IMG/VR virus record: IMGVR_UViG_3300036770_003769
Coordinates: 1 to 55,101 of that record
Strand: one strand, 5' to 3'
Source of the DNA: a virus
DNA length: 55,101 nucleotides
Every line of letters starts with the position of its first letter. The stretch's first letter is position 1. Positions 1 through 9,663 of this stretch are shown in pieces. A program made the translations under genes and the position numbers. The notes below the pieces were generated by a model. That model was not told the origin of the DNA, did no database searches, and saw nothing but the letters and a program-made list of their open reading frames with translations.

Positions 1-2705
1 CCCTGAGAACCTTGAACACCTTGTGCACCTTGTTCACCAACCTGTCCCTGTTCGCCTTGATGACCTTGAGCGCCTTGATAACCTTGATCACCTTGCGCAC
101 CAATCGTACCTTGAACGCCTTGTGCGCCTTGTGTACCTTGACGACCTTGTTCGCCTTGAACGCCTTGGAAACCTTGAGCGCCTTGGTATCCTTGCTCACC
201 CTGATAACCTTGAGCACCTTGTACACCTTGAGGACCTTGTGGACCAACATCACCAACATCACCAGTACGAGCAAATGTAATTAATACATCGTCATTATTA
301 CTGAATGTTGATTCTTCGCCAGACAAATATCCGCAAGTTACTTCAAAATATGTGCTGTGTATTGCAAGAGATGAGATTGTATACAACACAAAGTTGTTAT
401 CATCAAACTTGCTTGTAACTCTAAAGTGACCTTTAATCGTTGATGTTGAATCATCAATCGTCACCAAGAAATTGTACACATTTGATGTGTTATCATCAAG
501 ATAGTCAATGTACAATTTATTGGCTAATGTAAAATCTGTATTATTAAATTTAAGGAACCCTGTTCCTGGGTCTGTATTGGCGGTATTGTTGCTATAACTG
601 TAATCAAATGTGGCACCACCAAAGTTACCATCACGACCTTGATAGCCTTGCTGACCCTGAACGCCTTGGAAGCCTTGTTGACCTTGTACGCCTTGGCGAC
701 CTTGGAAGCCTTGTTCACCCTGACGACCTTGATAACCTTGCGCACCCTGATCGCCTTGGAAACCTTGAGCGCCTTGCTCACCTACAGCACCTTGTATGCC
801 TTGATTACCTTGAACACCTTGTGCGCCTTGACGACCTTGGAAGCCCTGTTCACCTTGACGACCTTGTGCACCCTGTATACCTTGATATCCTTGCTCACCT
901 TGTGGTCCTTGAATGCCCTGATGACCCTGTTCACCTTGGCGACCCTGATTACCTTGAACGCCTTGTGAACCTTGTTGACCTTGTGAGCCTTGGCGACCTT
1001 GGAAACCTTGTTCACCTTGGTGACCTTGATGACCTTGTTCGCCTTGAACGCCTTGGAAGCCTTGCTCGCCTTGATGACCCTGTTCACCTTGTACGCCTTG
1101 GAAGCCTTGTGCGCCCTGTTCACCTTGAACGCCAGCAATACCTTGATGACCTTGAATGCCTTGTGCCCCTTGAATACCTTGGAAACCTTGATCACCTTGG
1201 ACACCCTGAACGCCTTGATGACCTTGTTCACCCTGTACACCCTGAGCACCTTGAACACCTTGGAAACCTTGTGCACCTTTATCGCCACGATCACCAGTAA
1301 CAATAAATGATAATACCACATTACCATTATTTGCAAATGGGGTTGTCGTTCCTGACAAATATGAAACAGGAACGTCAAAGTGATTGCCGTGGTCAATGTG
1401 ATTGGCTGTAATTGCAAAGAATACGAAATTAGAGGTATTCGATTCCTCAGTAATTTTGATCGTACCTTTGACGTCACTGGTAGAGTCATCAATTGTTTGA
1501 ATGAACGAAGCAATGTTAGAACTAAATCTGTCGATGACAGAGATACCCATAACATTTGCCTGAGCAAAATTAGTATTTGTTAAAAGAACAAATCCATCAT
1601 TAATGTTTTCTACGAATGTTTCAGTATCAAATTGATAATAGAAACTTGCACCGCCAAATTCACCAGTTTCACCTTTTGTGCCTTGTGAACCTTGTACACC
1701 TTGAAAGCCTTGTTCACCTTGTGCGCCTACATCACCCTGTACACCTTGCTCACCTTGTGGTCCTTGTGAACCTTGAATACCTTGGAAACCCTGCTCACCC
1801 TGCACACCCTGTTCACCTTGGAAGCCTTGCGCACCTTGATGACCTTGCTCACCCTGTACCCCTTGGAAACCCTGATGACCTTGAACACCTTGTGCACCTT
1901 GGAAACCTTGCTCGCCTTGTGGTCCTTGTTCACCTTGAACGCCTTGGAAACCTTGTATACCTTGCTCGCCCTGATGACCTTGGAAACCCTGATCGCCTTG
2001 AACACCTTGATAACCCTGTTCACCTTGAACGCCCTGCTCGCCCTGAACACCCTGTGCTCCTTGAGCGCCCTGAACGCCTTGGAAACCTTGCTCACCTTGA
2101 GCACCTAACTCGCCTTGTACACCCTGAAAGCCTTGTGAACCTTGCTCGCCTTGAACGCCTTGATAGCCCTGTTCGCCTTGAGCGCCATCAGCGCCCTGAA
2201 CGCCTTGTTCACCTTGTACACCCTGGAAGCCTTGCTCGCCTTGAACACCTTGATAACCTTGTGCGCCTTGAGTACCTTGTACACCTTGGAAGCCTTGCGA
2301 ACCTTGTTCGCCCTGACGCCCTTGTGCTCCTTGCAATCCTTGTGCACCCTGCACACCTTGAAAGCCTTGTGAACCTTGTTCACCTTGTACACCTTGTGTA
2401 CCTTGAAATCCTTGCTCACCTTGTGGACCTTGATCACCAACTAAACCTGTACCACCAGTTTCACCTTTATCACCCTTATCGCCCGTTTCACCTTGGAAAC
2501 CTTGCTCACCCTGACGACCTTGTGAACCTTGTACGCCTTGAGAACCTTGTTGTCCTTGTGAACCTTGCGCGCCTTGAACGCCCTGTGCACCTTGTGCACC
2601 TTGAACGCCTTGATAGCCTTGCTCGCCAAAGTCACCTTTTTGACCTTTTTGACCTTGGAAGCCTTGCTCACCTTGGTATCCTTGAAATCCTTGCGCACCA
2701 GAGAC
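1..2705 (-). repeat. 9-nt periodic collagen-coding repeat blocks
   Basis: Three blocks (about 1-255, 640-1285 and 1675-2705) are built of degenerate GGN-NNN-CAA triplet units encoding Gly-X-Gln. Near-identical units such as ccttgaacgcctt (plus strand) recur dozens of times. The blocks keep all six frames largely open, which produces many false ORFs. They are natural substrates for slippage or recombination that would change stalk length. Confidence 0.85.
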
Positions 2706-2813
2706 GGCAGCAATTAACTGATCCCAAGTTACGCCATTCCATTCATAGATTACTTCGCCAACGGTAAACTGTTGACCAATAAAAGGTGAATCTGGAAAAT
2801 TAGGTATTGACAT
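1..2813 (-). CDS. Collagen-like tail fibre protein, 3' end beyond window
   Basis: The frame starts with ATG at 2813 and stays open to the window edge, giving 937 visible codons, so the C-terminus is missing. Residues 1-38 form a short N-terminal domain (GEVIYEWNGVTWDQL) of a kind found at the start of phage fibre proteins. Gly-X-Gln/Gly-X-X collagen triplets follow, interrupted by two related globular modules at about residues 381-509 and 726-853. Each module begins GGAxFxY, contains TIDDSTSxxKG near its middle and ends in a TGDxGDxG linker. Collagen-like trimeric stalks with interposed beta domains are known in phage fibres, so a virion adhesion role is inferred. It lies 6 nt after the preceding fibre gene and is probably co-transcribed with it. 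Its receptor cannot be deduced. Confidence 0.85.
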   Translation of the reverse strand, partial: MSIPNFPDSPFIGQQFTVGEVIYEWNGVTWDQLIAAVSGAQGFQGYQGEQGFQGQKGQKGDFGEQGYQGVQGAQGAQGVQGAQGSQGQQGSQGVQGSQGRQGEQGFQGETGDKGDKGETGGTGLVGDQGPQGEQGFQGTQGVQGEQGSQGFQGVQGAQGLQGAQGRQGEQGSQGFQGVQGTQGAQGYQGVQGEQGFQGVQGEQGVQGADGAQGEQGYQGVQGEQGSQGFQGVQGELGAQGEQGFQGVQGAQGAQGVQGEQGVQGEQGYQGVQGDQGFQGHQGEQGIQGFQGVQGEQGPQGEQGFQGAQGVQGHQGFQGVQGEQGHQGAQGFQGEQGVQGEQGFQGIQGSQGPQGEQGVQGDVGAQGEQGFQGVQGSQGTKGETGEFGGASFYYQFDTETFVENINDGFVLLTNTNFAQANVMGISVIDRFSSNIASFIQTIDDSTSDVKGTIKITEESNTSNFVFFAITANHIDHGNHFDVPVSYLSGTTTPFANNGNVVLSFIVTGDRGDKGAQGFQGVQGAQGVQGEQGHQGVQGVQGDQGFQGIQGAQGIQGHQGIAGVQGEQGAQGFQGVQGEQGHQGEQGFQGVQGEQGHQGHQGEQGFQGRQGSQGQQGSQGVQGNQGRQGEQGHQGIQGPQGEQGYQGIQGAQGRQGEQGFQGRQGAQGVQGNQGIQGAVGEQGAQGFQGDQGAQGYQGRQGEQGFQGRQGVQGQQGFQGVQGQQGYQGRDGNFGGATFDYSYSNNTANTDPGTGFLKFNNTDFTLANKLYIDYLDDNTSNVYNFLVTIDDSTSTIKGHFRVTSKFDDNNFVLYTISSLAIHSTYFEVTCGYLSGEESTFSNNDDVLITFARTGDVGDVGPQGPQGVQGAQGYQGEQGYQGAQGFQGVQGEQGRQGTQGAQGVQGTIGAQGDQGYQGAQGHQGEQGQVGEQGAQGVQGSQ

Positions 2814-2819
2814 CTACGA

Positions 2820-5800
2820 TCACACTGGTGCGGAAATTCTTGAAATATTTAGGGTATTCACAGCGAACACTGGATCGAATAACAAACGCATTTGACCTGA
2901 ATTTATATCTGAGCCAAATGAACCAAGATATGATCCTGTGCTAATTGTTGCATACTCTGTCATATAAGTTGTTGATCCATCATGTAGCAATAGAATTTCT
3001 GTTGCTTGATATGATGATCCACTCTTAATTTGTATTAAGTATTTAACTGTGCGATATTCACTGATTGGTAAAATATCAACAACAGTTTGAGCAACAGCAG
3101 AAGTTGATCCTGTGTTTGCGGAAATTGTTATATTGTTAACTTTATATTCTGTTGCGAGTACAGACAATCTACCGTTTGATTCAATTGATGTGCTGGTTAC
3201 ATTTAACTTTGTTCCATTTTGTAAAACAGAAACATTACCTGTAAATGTGTCCCCAGTACGATTTGCTTTTTCTTGATTTAAAGTGTTTGCTGCAGCAATA
3301 GAAGCAGCAGTATTTGCGTCACTGAATAACAAATCACTTGAAGTGTTAACAATTGGTGATGGTGTGAGAGAAACCCATTGTGCGCTTGATCCATCATCAT
3401 AATAGATGTAGAATCTACCAGTATTTGCTCTCCACCACAATGCGACATTTGAGTTTGCGCTGCCAGGTGGCGTATCAGAAACATATAGTTCTGTATTTGC
3501 GTAAACACCACCACCGCCAAGTTTTGGATTATCAAATGTTAAGATAATCTTATTGTTTGACGGGTCGTCAGTACCTGAAATTGTTATATTTGAAGAATTG
3601 GCGCTAACAAAGTCGATTGTCCTTCTTGTTCCAACTGCAGAACCATCTACTTCAATTGGTGTGGTATTTGCAGTATTTGCAGCATCATATGCAGCGTTTG
3701 CTTGATCGTATGCTGATGATGCTTGAGTATATGCTAAATTTGCATCATCATGTGCCAGATCTGCGTTTGTTAATGCTGTGTTTGCCGCAACATATGCACC
3801 ATTTGCTTGATTATATGCATCTGTAGCAATTATAGTTGCAGCATTTGCTTGATCGTAGGCTAAACCTGCTTGAGCATTACCTTCAGCTAATGAAGCAAAC
3901 GATGTATACGTTGAACCATCATCAGTCCATTCCCACACATCGTCAGTTTCATTCCAACGAAGTGCAACATTTGCATTTGCGCCGCGATTAACTGTAATGA
4001 GAGCGTCAAGAGCAGCTTCACCAGTAACGTTTGAATTGAGAACAATTTCATTGTCCTCAACCAATAATGTTTCCACATTAAGTGCAGTACTGTCGCCGAG
4101 AACAGCAAGATTACCAGATACTACCAAGTCTCCAGTAATTGTGCCACCAGCAATTGGTAATTTTGTATTTGCCGCTTCATATGCTGCATTGGCTTGGTCA
4201 TACGCAGCATTTGCTAATGCTTGAGAGGCAGCAATACTTACATTTGAAACATTAGTAATGCGACCTTTTGAATCAACAGTGATTGTCGCAACATTTATTG
4301 AATCGCCATAAGTTCCTGCTGCTACGCCAGTTGAACCAAGTGTAAATTCTATATTGGCATTACCAGAAGCAGCACCTGCTCCAGCACCAACAGAAACAAT
4401 TACGTCTGCTGTATTTGTAAAGTTAAGTTGCTGTTGACTTAATGTTGAACCGCCGTTTGCGGAAATGCGAACTGTATTTGCTGCAGCGAAAGCAAATGGT
4501 GTTAGAGCACTGAGTACATAACTGTTAAGATCTGTGAATAAAGAAGTAAGATCAAAAATTTCACTGCGCGCTAATTTTGCTTGCGTGTATGCAGTGTTGA
4601 CAGTATTTGCAGTACCTGCAAGAGAAACGCTAGTGTTATTTACATCATCGCTTAATTGCACAACACCAGTTTGTGTTGTATTTGCTTCACGAATAGAAAC
4701 GTTTGCAACAACAACATTACTAGTATTTGAAGTTGTTACTGTGAGTAAACCACCTTCAATCGTTTCAATTTTTAAATTAGCAGCTTCATAAGCAGACAAC
4801 AAACTGCTATAAACATTATATCCTTGCACCAATATCGTATTGGCATTTACAGCGTTTGATTTTAAATTTGCAATAGAAACTTCGCCACCACCAACGACGC
4901 TAATACTTGTGTTACCAAGTTTTAATGTTTCACCAGAAAGATACAAATCTCTGAATGGGAATTCTACAGAACCAAGATCATAAGTTTGGAAAGCAGTTGG
5001 AATGATATTTTGTACAAACAATGTTGCAGCAACATTTAAGTTGCCCGTCATTGTATCGCCAGCTTTTAGTACACGCGTGTTAGCATTATCGTTTGCTGTA
5101 TTTGCTTGCAGATACGCAGAATTTGCTTGATCATAAGCAGCATTGGCTTGATTAAATGCTGCAATAGAATTGACATCGTCGCCTTTGTCGCCCTTTGAGC
5201 CTGTGGCACCTTGCGCACCATCTATACCAGCTGTACCTTGTGCGCCTGTATCGCCTTTGTCACCCTTTGAGCCTTGTGCACCGACATCACCTTGTGTGCC
5301 GTTCGTACCAGCTGCACCCTGTACACCTTGTGGACCTTGTTCGCCAGCAGCACCTTGAATACCTTGTGCGCCCTGCGCGCCATCTATACCAGCAGCACCT
5401 TGAGCGCCGATATCGCCTTTATCGCCTTTTGATCCTGTCGCGCCTTGAGCGCCATCTATACCAGCAGCACCTTGAATACCCTGCGCGCCAGTTGCACCTT
5501 GAACACCTTGAGCACCAGAACCAGTAGCACCTTGAACACCTTGTGCACCAATGGCACCCTGCACACCTTGAGCACCAATACCTGCGAATTCACCAGGAGT
5601 ACCTTGTGCACCCTGAACGCCTTGATAACCTTGTGCGCCTTCAGAACCTTGTGCGCCTTGTACGCCTGGAGAACCTTGTTCACCTGCTGCGCCTTGAACA
5701 CCCTGATGACCTTGTGAACCCTGAACACCCTGAAAGCCTTGAAAGCCTTGTTCACCTTGAGGACCACCAGGTGCGCCTGAAGCACCCTGAACGCCTTGTG

Positions 5801-5891
5801 CGCCTTGCGGACCACTTGCACCAGCAATTGGTGTTCCTGTTCCTAATACAACTGAACCAACAGCGTTTCGATTGGTTAAATTAATCTTCAT
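2820..5891 (-). CDS. Collagen-like tail fibre / virion structural protein
   Basis: A 1023-residue protein. Residues about 24-240 are collagen-like triplets (GAQGVQG, GSKGDKGD). From about 245 there is a run of A-Y-x-Q-A-N heptad-like repeats, which recur near residues 570 and 700-760 and suggest helical trimeric stalk segments alternating with beta-rich globular parts. The C-terminal 150 residues are beta-rich and lack low complexity. This architecture is typical of fibre proteins in marine T4-like phages; the assignment rests on architecture only. The start ATG overlaps the stop of the upstream gene (ATGA), so translation is probably coupled. The host ligand is unknown. Confidence 0.8.
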   Translation of the reverse strand: MKINLTNRNAVGSVVLGTGTPIAGASGPQGAQGVQGASGAPGGPQGEQGFQGFQGVQGSQGHQGVQGAAGEQGSPGVQGAQGSEGAQGYQGVQGAQGTPGEFAGIGAQGVQGAIGAQGVQGATGSGAQGVQGATGAQGIQGAAGIDGAQGATGSKGDKGDIGAQGAAGIDGAQGAQGIQGAAGEQGPQGVQGAAGTNGTQGDVGAQGSKGDKGDTGAQGTAGIDGAQGATGSKGDKGDDVNSIAAFNQANAAYDQANSAYLQANTANDNANTRVLKAGDTMTGNLNVAATLFVQNIIPTAFQTYDLGSVEFPFRDLYLSGETLKLGNTSISVVGGGEVSIANLKSNAVNANTILVQGYNVYSSLLSAYEAANLKIETIEGGLLTVTTSNTSNVVVANVSIREANTTQTGVVQLSDDVNNTSVSLAGTANTVNTAYTQAKLARSEIFDLTSLFTDLNSYVLSALTPFAFAAANTVRISANGGSTLSQQQLNFTNTADVIVSVGAGAGAASGNANIEFTLGSTGVAAGTYGDSINVATITVDSKGRITNVSNVSIAASQALANAAYDQANAAYEAANTKLPIAGGTITGDLVVSGNLAVLGDSTALNVETLLVEDNEIVLNSNVTGEAALDALITVNRGANANVALRWNETDDVWEWTDDGSTYTSFASLAEGNAQAGLAYDQANAATIIATDAYNQANGAYVAANTALTNADLAHDDANLAYTQASSAYDQANAAYDAANTANTTPIEVDGSAVGTRRTIDFVSANSSNITISGTDDPSNNKIILTFDNPKLGGGGVYANTELYVSDTPPGSANSNVALWWRANTGRFYIYYDDGSSAQWVSLTPSPIVNTSSDLLFSDANTAASIAAANTLNQEKANRTGDTFTGNVSVLQNGTKLNVTSTSIESNGRLSVLATEYKVNNITISANTGSTSAVAQTVVDILPISEYRTVKYLIQIKSGSSYQATEILLLHDGSTTYMTEYATISTGSYLGSFGSDINSGQMRLLFDPVFAVNTLNISRISAPV

Positions 5892-6220
5892 CTAGATACC
5901 TGCGGTGTGACAGTTACTATTCCCTCCATTATACGAACAGTCACATTCGCAGTATCCATCATTTTAACATCGTAAACATATCGTCCAGGAGAAATGTTAG
6001 CAGTAACTGCTGAACTCATGGTAATATTTAAATTACCATTTGGACCATTTATAATAGAAATTACTAAATTGGCAGTTGGATTTGTGGAATAATATGATTT
6101 GCGGATTTGACCCGAGAATGAATATCCGCTGACACTCATTGCAGTGCCATCGTCATTCGTTAAATCCATATTTGTATGAAAATCAGTTCCCTGATCTACA
6201 TATAAATCTATATAAGCCAT
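5888..6220 (-). CDS. Small beta-rich phage tail protein
   Basis: 110 residues. The ATG at 6220 is chosen over an upstream TTG because it forms a TGATG overlap with the preceding stop. The protein opens MAYIDLYVDQGTDF and alternates short beta strands, including a PGRYVYDVKM segment. Similar small Ig-like or BppU-N-like proteins sit next to fibre genes in many T4-like marine phages, where they are thought to help attach fibres to the baseplate. No catalytic motif is visible. It is flanked by overlapping genes on both sides, so it belongs to the fibre operon. The function is inferred from context. Confidence 0.65.
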   Translation of the reverse strand: MAYIDLYVDQGTDFHTNMDLTNDDGTAMSVSGYSFSGQIRKSYYSTNPTANLVISIINGPNGNLNITMSSAVTANISPGRYVYDVKMMDTANVTVRIMEGIVTVTPQVSR

Positions 6221-6726
6221 CAATTATCTCGTAAATATTCATACGTTAAGGTTTTTAGTGTGTCAAAATCAGAACAATTCACTATCCTTGTATCTGATGG
6301 CATATTTCTTAATTTTTCTTTTTTGGCAACGACTGCTGCTTTTAGTACAGCGTCGCCAGATTCGTCTGCGCGTTGATATTCAACATCTAATTTTGCAAGT
6401 TCAATATTGCGATGTGTTCGAATATAATTTAAGTGGCACTCAATCGCTTTACTCATATTAATAGTAAAACTAATTGGGGCAGAAACATCATCAAAGTTAC
6501 CTTCCAGCGCTGGCCAATAGGTTACGTTTGCGGTGTTTACTTCTGGAATTTTATCAAATTCTGCTTTTTCAGAAGCATTTTCTAGATCAATCACCTTAAA
6601 TTGAGAACCTGCAGGGATATCTTTAGCAATTGTTGCTTCAAAGGAGAGCTCTCCTGTTGGAATTAAAATTGCAAACGTGCCGCCGCTATTTTTCAGTTCA
6701 TTATTTGTATAAACGGCTACTCTCAT
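6220..6726 (-). CDS. Hypothetical protein of the tail-fibre operon
   Basis: 168 residues. The N-terminal half is beta-rich (MRVAVYTNNELKNSGGTFAILIPTGE), and residues about 100-150 are charged and helical with many Ala and Lys. I recognise no family with confidence. It is the first gene after a 79-nt gap containing a late-promoter-like element and overlaps the next gene by one base. The context suggests a tail accessory or fibre-assembly protein, but no diagnostic motif supports that. A good RBS (AGGAG) lies upstream of the ATG. Confidence 0.6.
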   Translation of the reverse strand: MRVAVYTNNELKNSGGTFAILIPTGELSFEATIAKDIPAGSQFKVIDLENASEKAEFDKIPEVNTANVTYWPALEGNFDDVSAPISFTINMSKAIECHLNYIRTHRNIELAKLDVEYQRADESGDAVLKAAVVAKKEKLRNMPSDTRIVNCSDFDTLKTLTYEYLRDN

Positions 6727-6772
6727 GCTAACGATCTCCTACTTTCGATTTATATGATAACAACGAATAATT

Positions 6773-6782
6773 GTATTTATTA
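6773..6782 (-). promoter_or_regulatory. Candidate T4-type late promoter
   Basis: The minus strand reads TAATAAATAC about 47 nt before the ATG at 6726, in one of the few real gaps in the structural operon. T4 late promoters consist of TATAAATA alone at -10. The same TAATAAATA core occurs before gp25, and the genome encodes the late coactivator gp33. Not experimentally shown. Confidence 0.45.
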
Positions 6783-6805
6783 AACGTTAAAATTATTGAA
6801 TTACA

Positions 6806-8296
6806 CTAATCCTGATCTTGATCTAATTCATCTTCTAGACCTCCACCACCGCCGCCAGGTGGTGGAGGTGGAGGTGGTGGTGGTGGAGGAGGAGGTGGTG
6901 GAGGTGGTGGAGGAGGTGGAGGTGGTGGTGGAGGTGCTCCGCCTCCTGCGATTGGATTACTAATCACAATGACACTACCGTCTGCTGGTATAAAATATTG
7001 TGTGTTATTAATATTTTCACCAGAAACGGCAAATGCAACTTGGAAGGAAGAAGTTGATTTAGAATATGTCTGTAAATGTCCTGTTCCCGAGTAATAAAAT
7101 CCAGTTTCAGAAGAATTAGGTTTTCTGGAACTTCCAATCACACAATAATTTGAATCGGAAAGACTAGTGATGAAATTTAAAGTATATAATTTAATTGTGC
7201 CTTCAGACCAAGATTGATTTGTGATTGAGATACTTGAAATGTTATTGCTTGCGAATATCGTTGGACTAAAGAACCCTACAAATCCGCCACCAAAATTAGC
7301 ATAAGCAACTACAAATTCTGGGTTGAAACCTACGTCGCCATCCGCGCCTACAATTCCCAAATCTCCAGTGTCCCCTTTTATCGGGGCAGGAGCGTTTTCT
7401 CCAGCATTTCCTAAATCACCAGGATCTCCTTTTTCGCCCTTTTCACCCTTCACAGCACCAATTGATTCGCCTTTCTGACCTTTTTCGCCATCATCACCTA
7501 ATTGACCATAACCAAATTCGCCTTTATCGCCTTTTTCGCCTTTTGTGCCACCAATAGATTCTCCAACTTCTCCCTTAAGACCATCAAATCCCTGCTCGCC
7601 CTGAAATCCTTGATTTCCACTCACGCCATCAACACCTTGCGCCCCCTGTGCTCCCTGAACCCCTGGTTGTCCTTTTTGACCCTTTTGTCCCTTTTGTCCA
7701 GTATCACCATCTAATAAAGGAATATCAATTTCTAAATTGACAATTTTTGTGTTAGACGTATTTGCAGTGACAATTACTGATGCAATACTGTTGCCATAAA
7801 AATTTAAACCGCGATCTAAACTTTGAAATTCACCTTCAACAAATAATGGCGTTTTTGATGGATATGCATCACCTTGAATCCAGCATATACCTGCATCATC
7901 AGCGCCAACAGTCAAATTTGTCGTTACAGTATTTTGTCCAATAATTAAAGTGTTAGAAACAATATTTTTTGTTTGAAGAGTATTTGCAACATCAAATATT
8001 ACTTGTGGGTTTGAAAATCTTGCATCATCACCTTCGTAATATGCTTCATCAGTTACAATTTTAGTTTTTGTTGTAAAATTATTTTCGACATTTGCATTGG
8101 CTACTACATCAAGTGTAGTTCCTGTTTGACGGTCAATATAAAGAGCGCCATTTTTAATATTTAAAACTGGACCAGAATCTTTATAATAATTTCCGTTACG
8201 AAGATCATTAGCAGAATTTGCAAGAAAATTAGTAACTTCACGCCAATCACTGAACGTGTTACTTAAAGTCACATGTGAAATATTTGCATTAGCCAT
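6806..8296 (-). CDS. Collagen-like tail fibre with polyproline C-terminus
   Basis: 496 residues. The N-terminal about 190 residues match the next gene upstream (LxNTFxxWRxxTN, LANSANDLRNGxYxKD), so both proteins probably dock to the same virion site. A collagen-like stalk follows (residues about 197-320, charged GEKGDKGE type). The C-terminal domain is again paralogous to the neighbour (SARKPxSSE, SGxGHLQ, VAFAxSGENINNT). Uniquely, this protein then ends in a run of 26 consecutive prolines, several glycines and an acidic tail (DELDQDQD). Likely a virion fibre or receptor-binding protein, by architecture. The start ATG is well supported by alignment with the paralogue. Confidence 0.8.
   Translation of the reverse strand: MANANISHVTLSNTFSDWREVTNFLANSANDLRNGNYYKDSGPVLNIKNGALYIDRQTGTTLDVVANANVENNFTTKTKIVTDEAYYEGDDARFSNPQVIFDVANTLQTKNIVSNTLIIGQNTVTTNLTVGADDAGICWIQGDAYPSKTPLFVEGEFQSLDRGLNFYGNSIASVIVTANTSNTKIVNLEIDIPLLDGDTGQKGQKGQKGQPGVQGAQGAQGVDGVSGNQGFQGEQGFDGLKGEVGESIGGTKGEKGDKGEFGYGQLGDDGEKGQKGESIGAVKGEKGEKGDPGDLGNAGENAPAPIKGDTGDLGIVGADGDVGFNPEFVVAYANFGGGFVGFFSPTIFASNNISSISITNQSWSEGTIKLYTLNFITSLSDSNYCVIGSSRKPNSSETGFYYSGTGHLQTYSKSTSSFQVAFAVSGENINNTQYFIPADGSVIVISNPIAGGGAPPPPPPPPPPPPPPPPPPPPPPPPPPGGGGGGLEDELDQDQD
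6857..6934 (-). repeat. Triplet repeat encoding 26 prolines
   Basis: Seventy-eight bases of AGG/TGG triplets on the plus strand (CCT/CCA on the coding strand) encode 26 uninterrupted prolines, followed by a glycine run. The run would stall ribosomes without EF-P, and as a near-pure trinucleotide repeat it is prone to slippage in length. Confidence 0.9.
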
Positions 8297-8307
8297 TTAA
8301 TTGAATC

Positions 8308-9663
8308 TTATTTAACTACAATCACGTCAGCATCTGTTGGATAATAATATTCTGTATTATTAATATTTTCTCCAGATAATGCAAATGCAACTCTAACATA
8401 ATTAGCATTTCTGCTTGTCAATTGTAAATGCCCACTACCTGAATAAAAATAACTTGATTCTGAGGAGCTTGGTTTTCTTGCAGAACCCGCAACAGCATAA
8501 TATTGATCTGCCATTGGTGTTGTGAAATTTAAAGTATATTGGACTAATGTTGTAAATGACCAAGAACCACCATCCCAACTTGAATTGGTCGCGACTGTGA
8601 TGCTTGATATATTGTTACTACTATTAACTGTAACTGAACCAAAAGAAGAACTAAAATTGGCGTATGCCTTAACCAATTGCGACCCTACAGCTGCTCCATC
8701 ACCCTTATCACCTTTGTCGCCTTGAGGACCTTGATCGCCCTTTTCACCTTTGTCTGATGATGTACCAGCAGTACCTTGAGGACCTTGATCTCCCTTATCG
8801 CCTTTATCGCCAACGTCACCACTTCCACCAATTTCACCTTTCTGACCTTTCGTACCTTGAAATCCCTTATCACCCTCACCTTGTTCACCTTTATCCCCTT
8901 TGACGCCCTCACCACCAATCGCAGATTCACCCTTTGAACCTTGAACGCCTTGCACGCCTTGAACGCCTTGGAAACCTTGTGCACCCTGTACGCCTTGGAA
9001 GCCTTGCGCACCTTGTGCTCCTGGTTCGCCCTTTTCACCATCAACACCAGGTTCACCTTTAACGCCTGGTGCGCCTGCAGTACTTGGTGCATCGATAATG
9101 ATGTCAGTAATTTTTGTATTTGCAACGTTGGCTGATACTGTAACAGTTGCAATACCATTACCACGGAAATTCAAGCCGCGACGTGTTGCAATAAACGAGC
9201 CATCTTGATAAATTGGTGTTCTTGATGGTGCTGGATCGCCATTAATAATACATTCACCATTTGAATAGTCAGAACCGACTGTCAAATCCGTTGTGATTGT
9301 ATTTTGACCAGTTATTAAAGTATTTGAAACTAGATTTTTAGTGAAGATTGTATTCGATACTTGAACATAGGCAGAAGTATTAGTAAATCTTGCATTTGCG
9401 CCATCTACAGTAATATCATCGGTTGATACAAAAGTTTTGACAGTCAATTGATTTGCAACAGAAGCATCAGAAGAAACAAGTAAAGTAGTTCCTGTTGGTT
9501 TTGTTATTGTGACATTACCAGAGGCAATAATTAAATCACCATTATCTTTGACATATGCACCATTGCGTAAGTCATTGGCAGAATTCGCCAACACATTAGT
9601 GATGACGCGCCATTCATTAAACGTATTGTTTAATTGTAATTGTGCAATATTCGCATTAGCCAT
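8308..9663 (-). CDS. Collagen-like tail fibre protein, paralogue of the next gene
   Basis: 451 residues. The N-terminal domain (MANANIAQLQLNNTFNEWR, LANSANDLRNG) and the C-terminal beta domain (YTLNFTTPMADQYY, SGSGHLQ, VAFALSGENINNTEYYYP) are paralogous to the downstream fibre. The central collagen stalk (residues about 195-320) is longer in GXQ units. It lacks the polyproline tail and ends ADVIVVK. The pair looks like a duplication followed by divergence of stalk and tip, consistent with two fibres of related specificity. The start overlaps the end of the upstream small coiled-coil gene by 8 nt. Confidence 0.8.
   Translation of the reverse strand: MANANIAQLQLNNTFNEWRVITNVLANSANDLRNGAYVKDNGDLIIASGNVTITKPTGTTLLVSSDASVANQLTVKTFVSTDDITVDGANARFTNTSAYVQVSNTIFTKNLVSNTLITGQNTITTDLTVGSDYSNGECIINGDPAPSRTPIYQDGSFIATRRGLNFRGNGIATVTVSANVANTKITDIIIDAPSTAGAPGVKGEPGVDGEKGEPGAQGAQGFQGVQGAQGFQGVQGVQGVQGSKGESAIGGEGVKGDKGEQGEGDKGFQGTKGQKGEIGGSGDVGDKGDKGDQGPQGTAGTSSDKGEKGDQGPQGDKGDKGDGAAVGSQLVKAYANFSSSFGSVTVNSSNNISSITVATNSSWDGGSWSFTTLVQYTLNFTTPMADQYYAVAGSARKPSSSESSYFYSGSGHLQLTSRNANYVRVAFALSGENINNTEYYYPTDADVIVVK

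Noticed and set aside
1-2705. Regular short repeats that could suggest CRISPR
   Set aside because: Units are 9 nt, coding, degenerate and without spacers.
12-2713. Many plus- and minus-strand ORFs rich in T-L or K-V-x-K patterns inside the collagen genes
   Set aside because: They are frame shadows of the Gly-X-Gln triplet repeats; the real gene is the minus frame starting at 2813.
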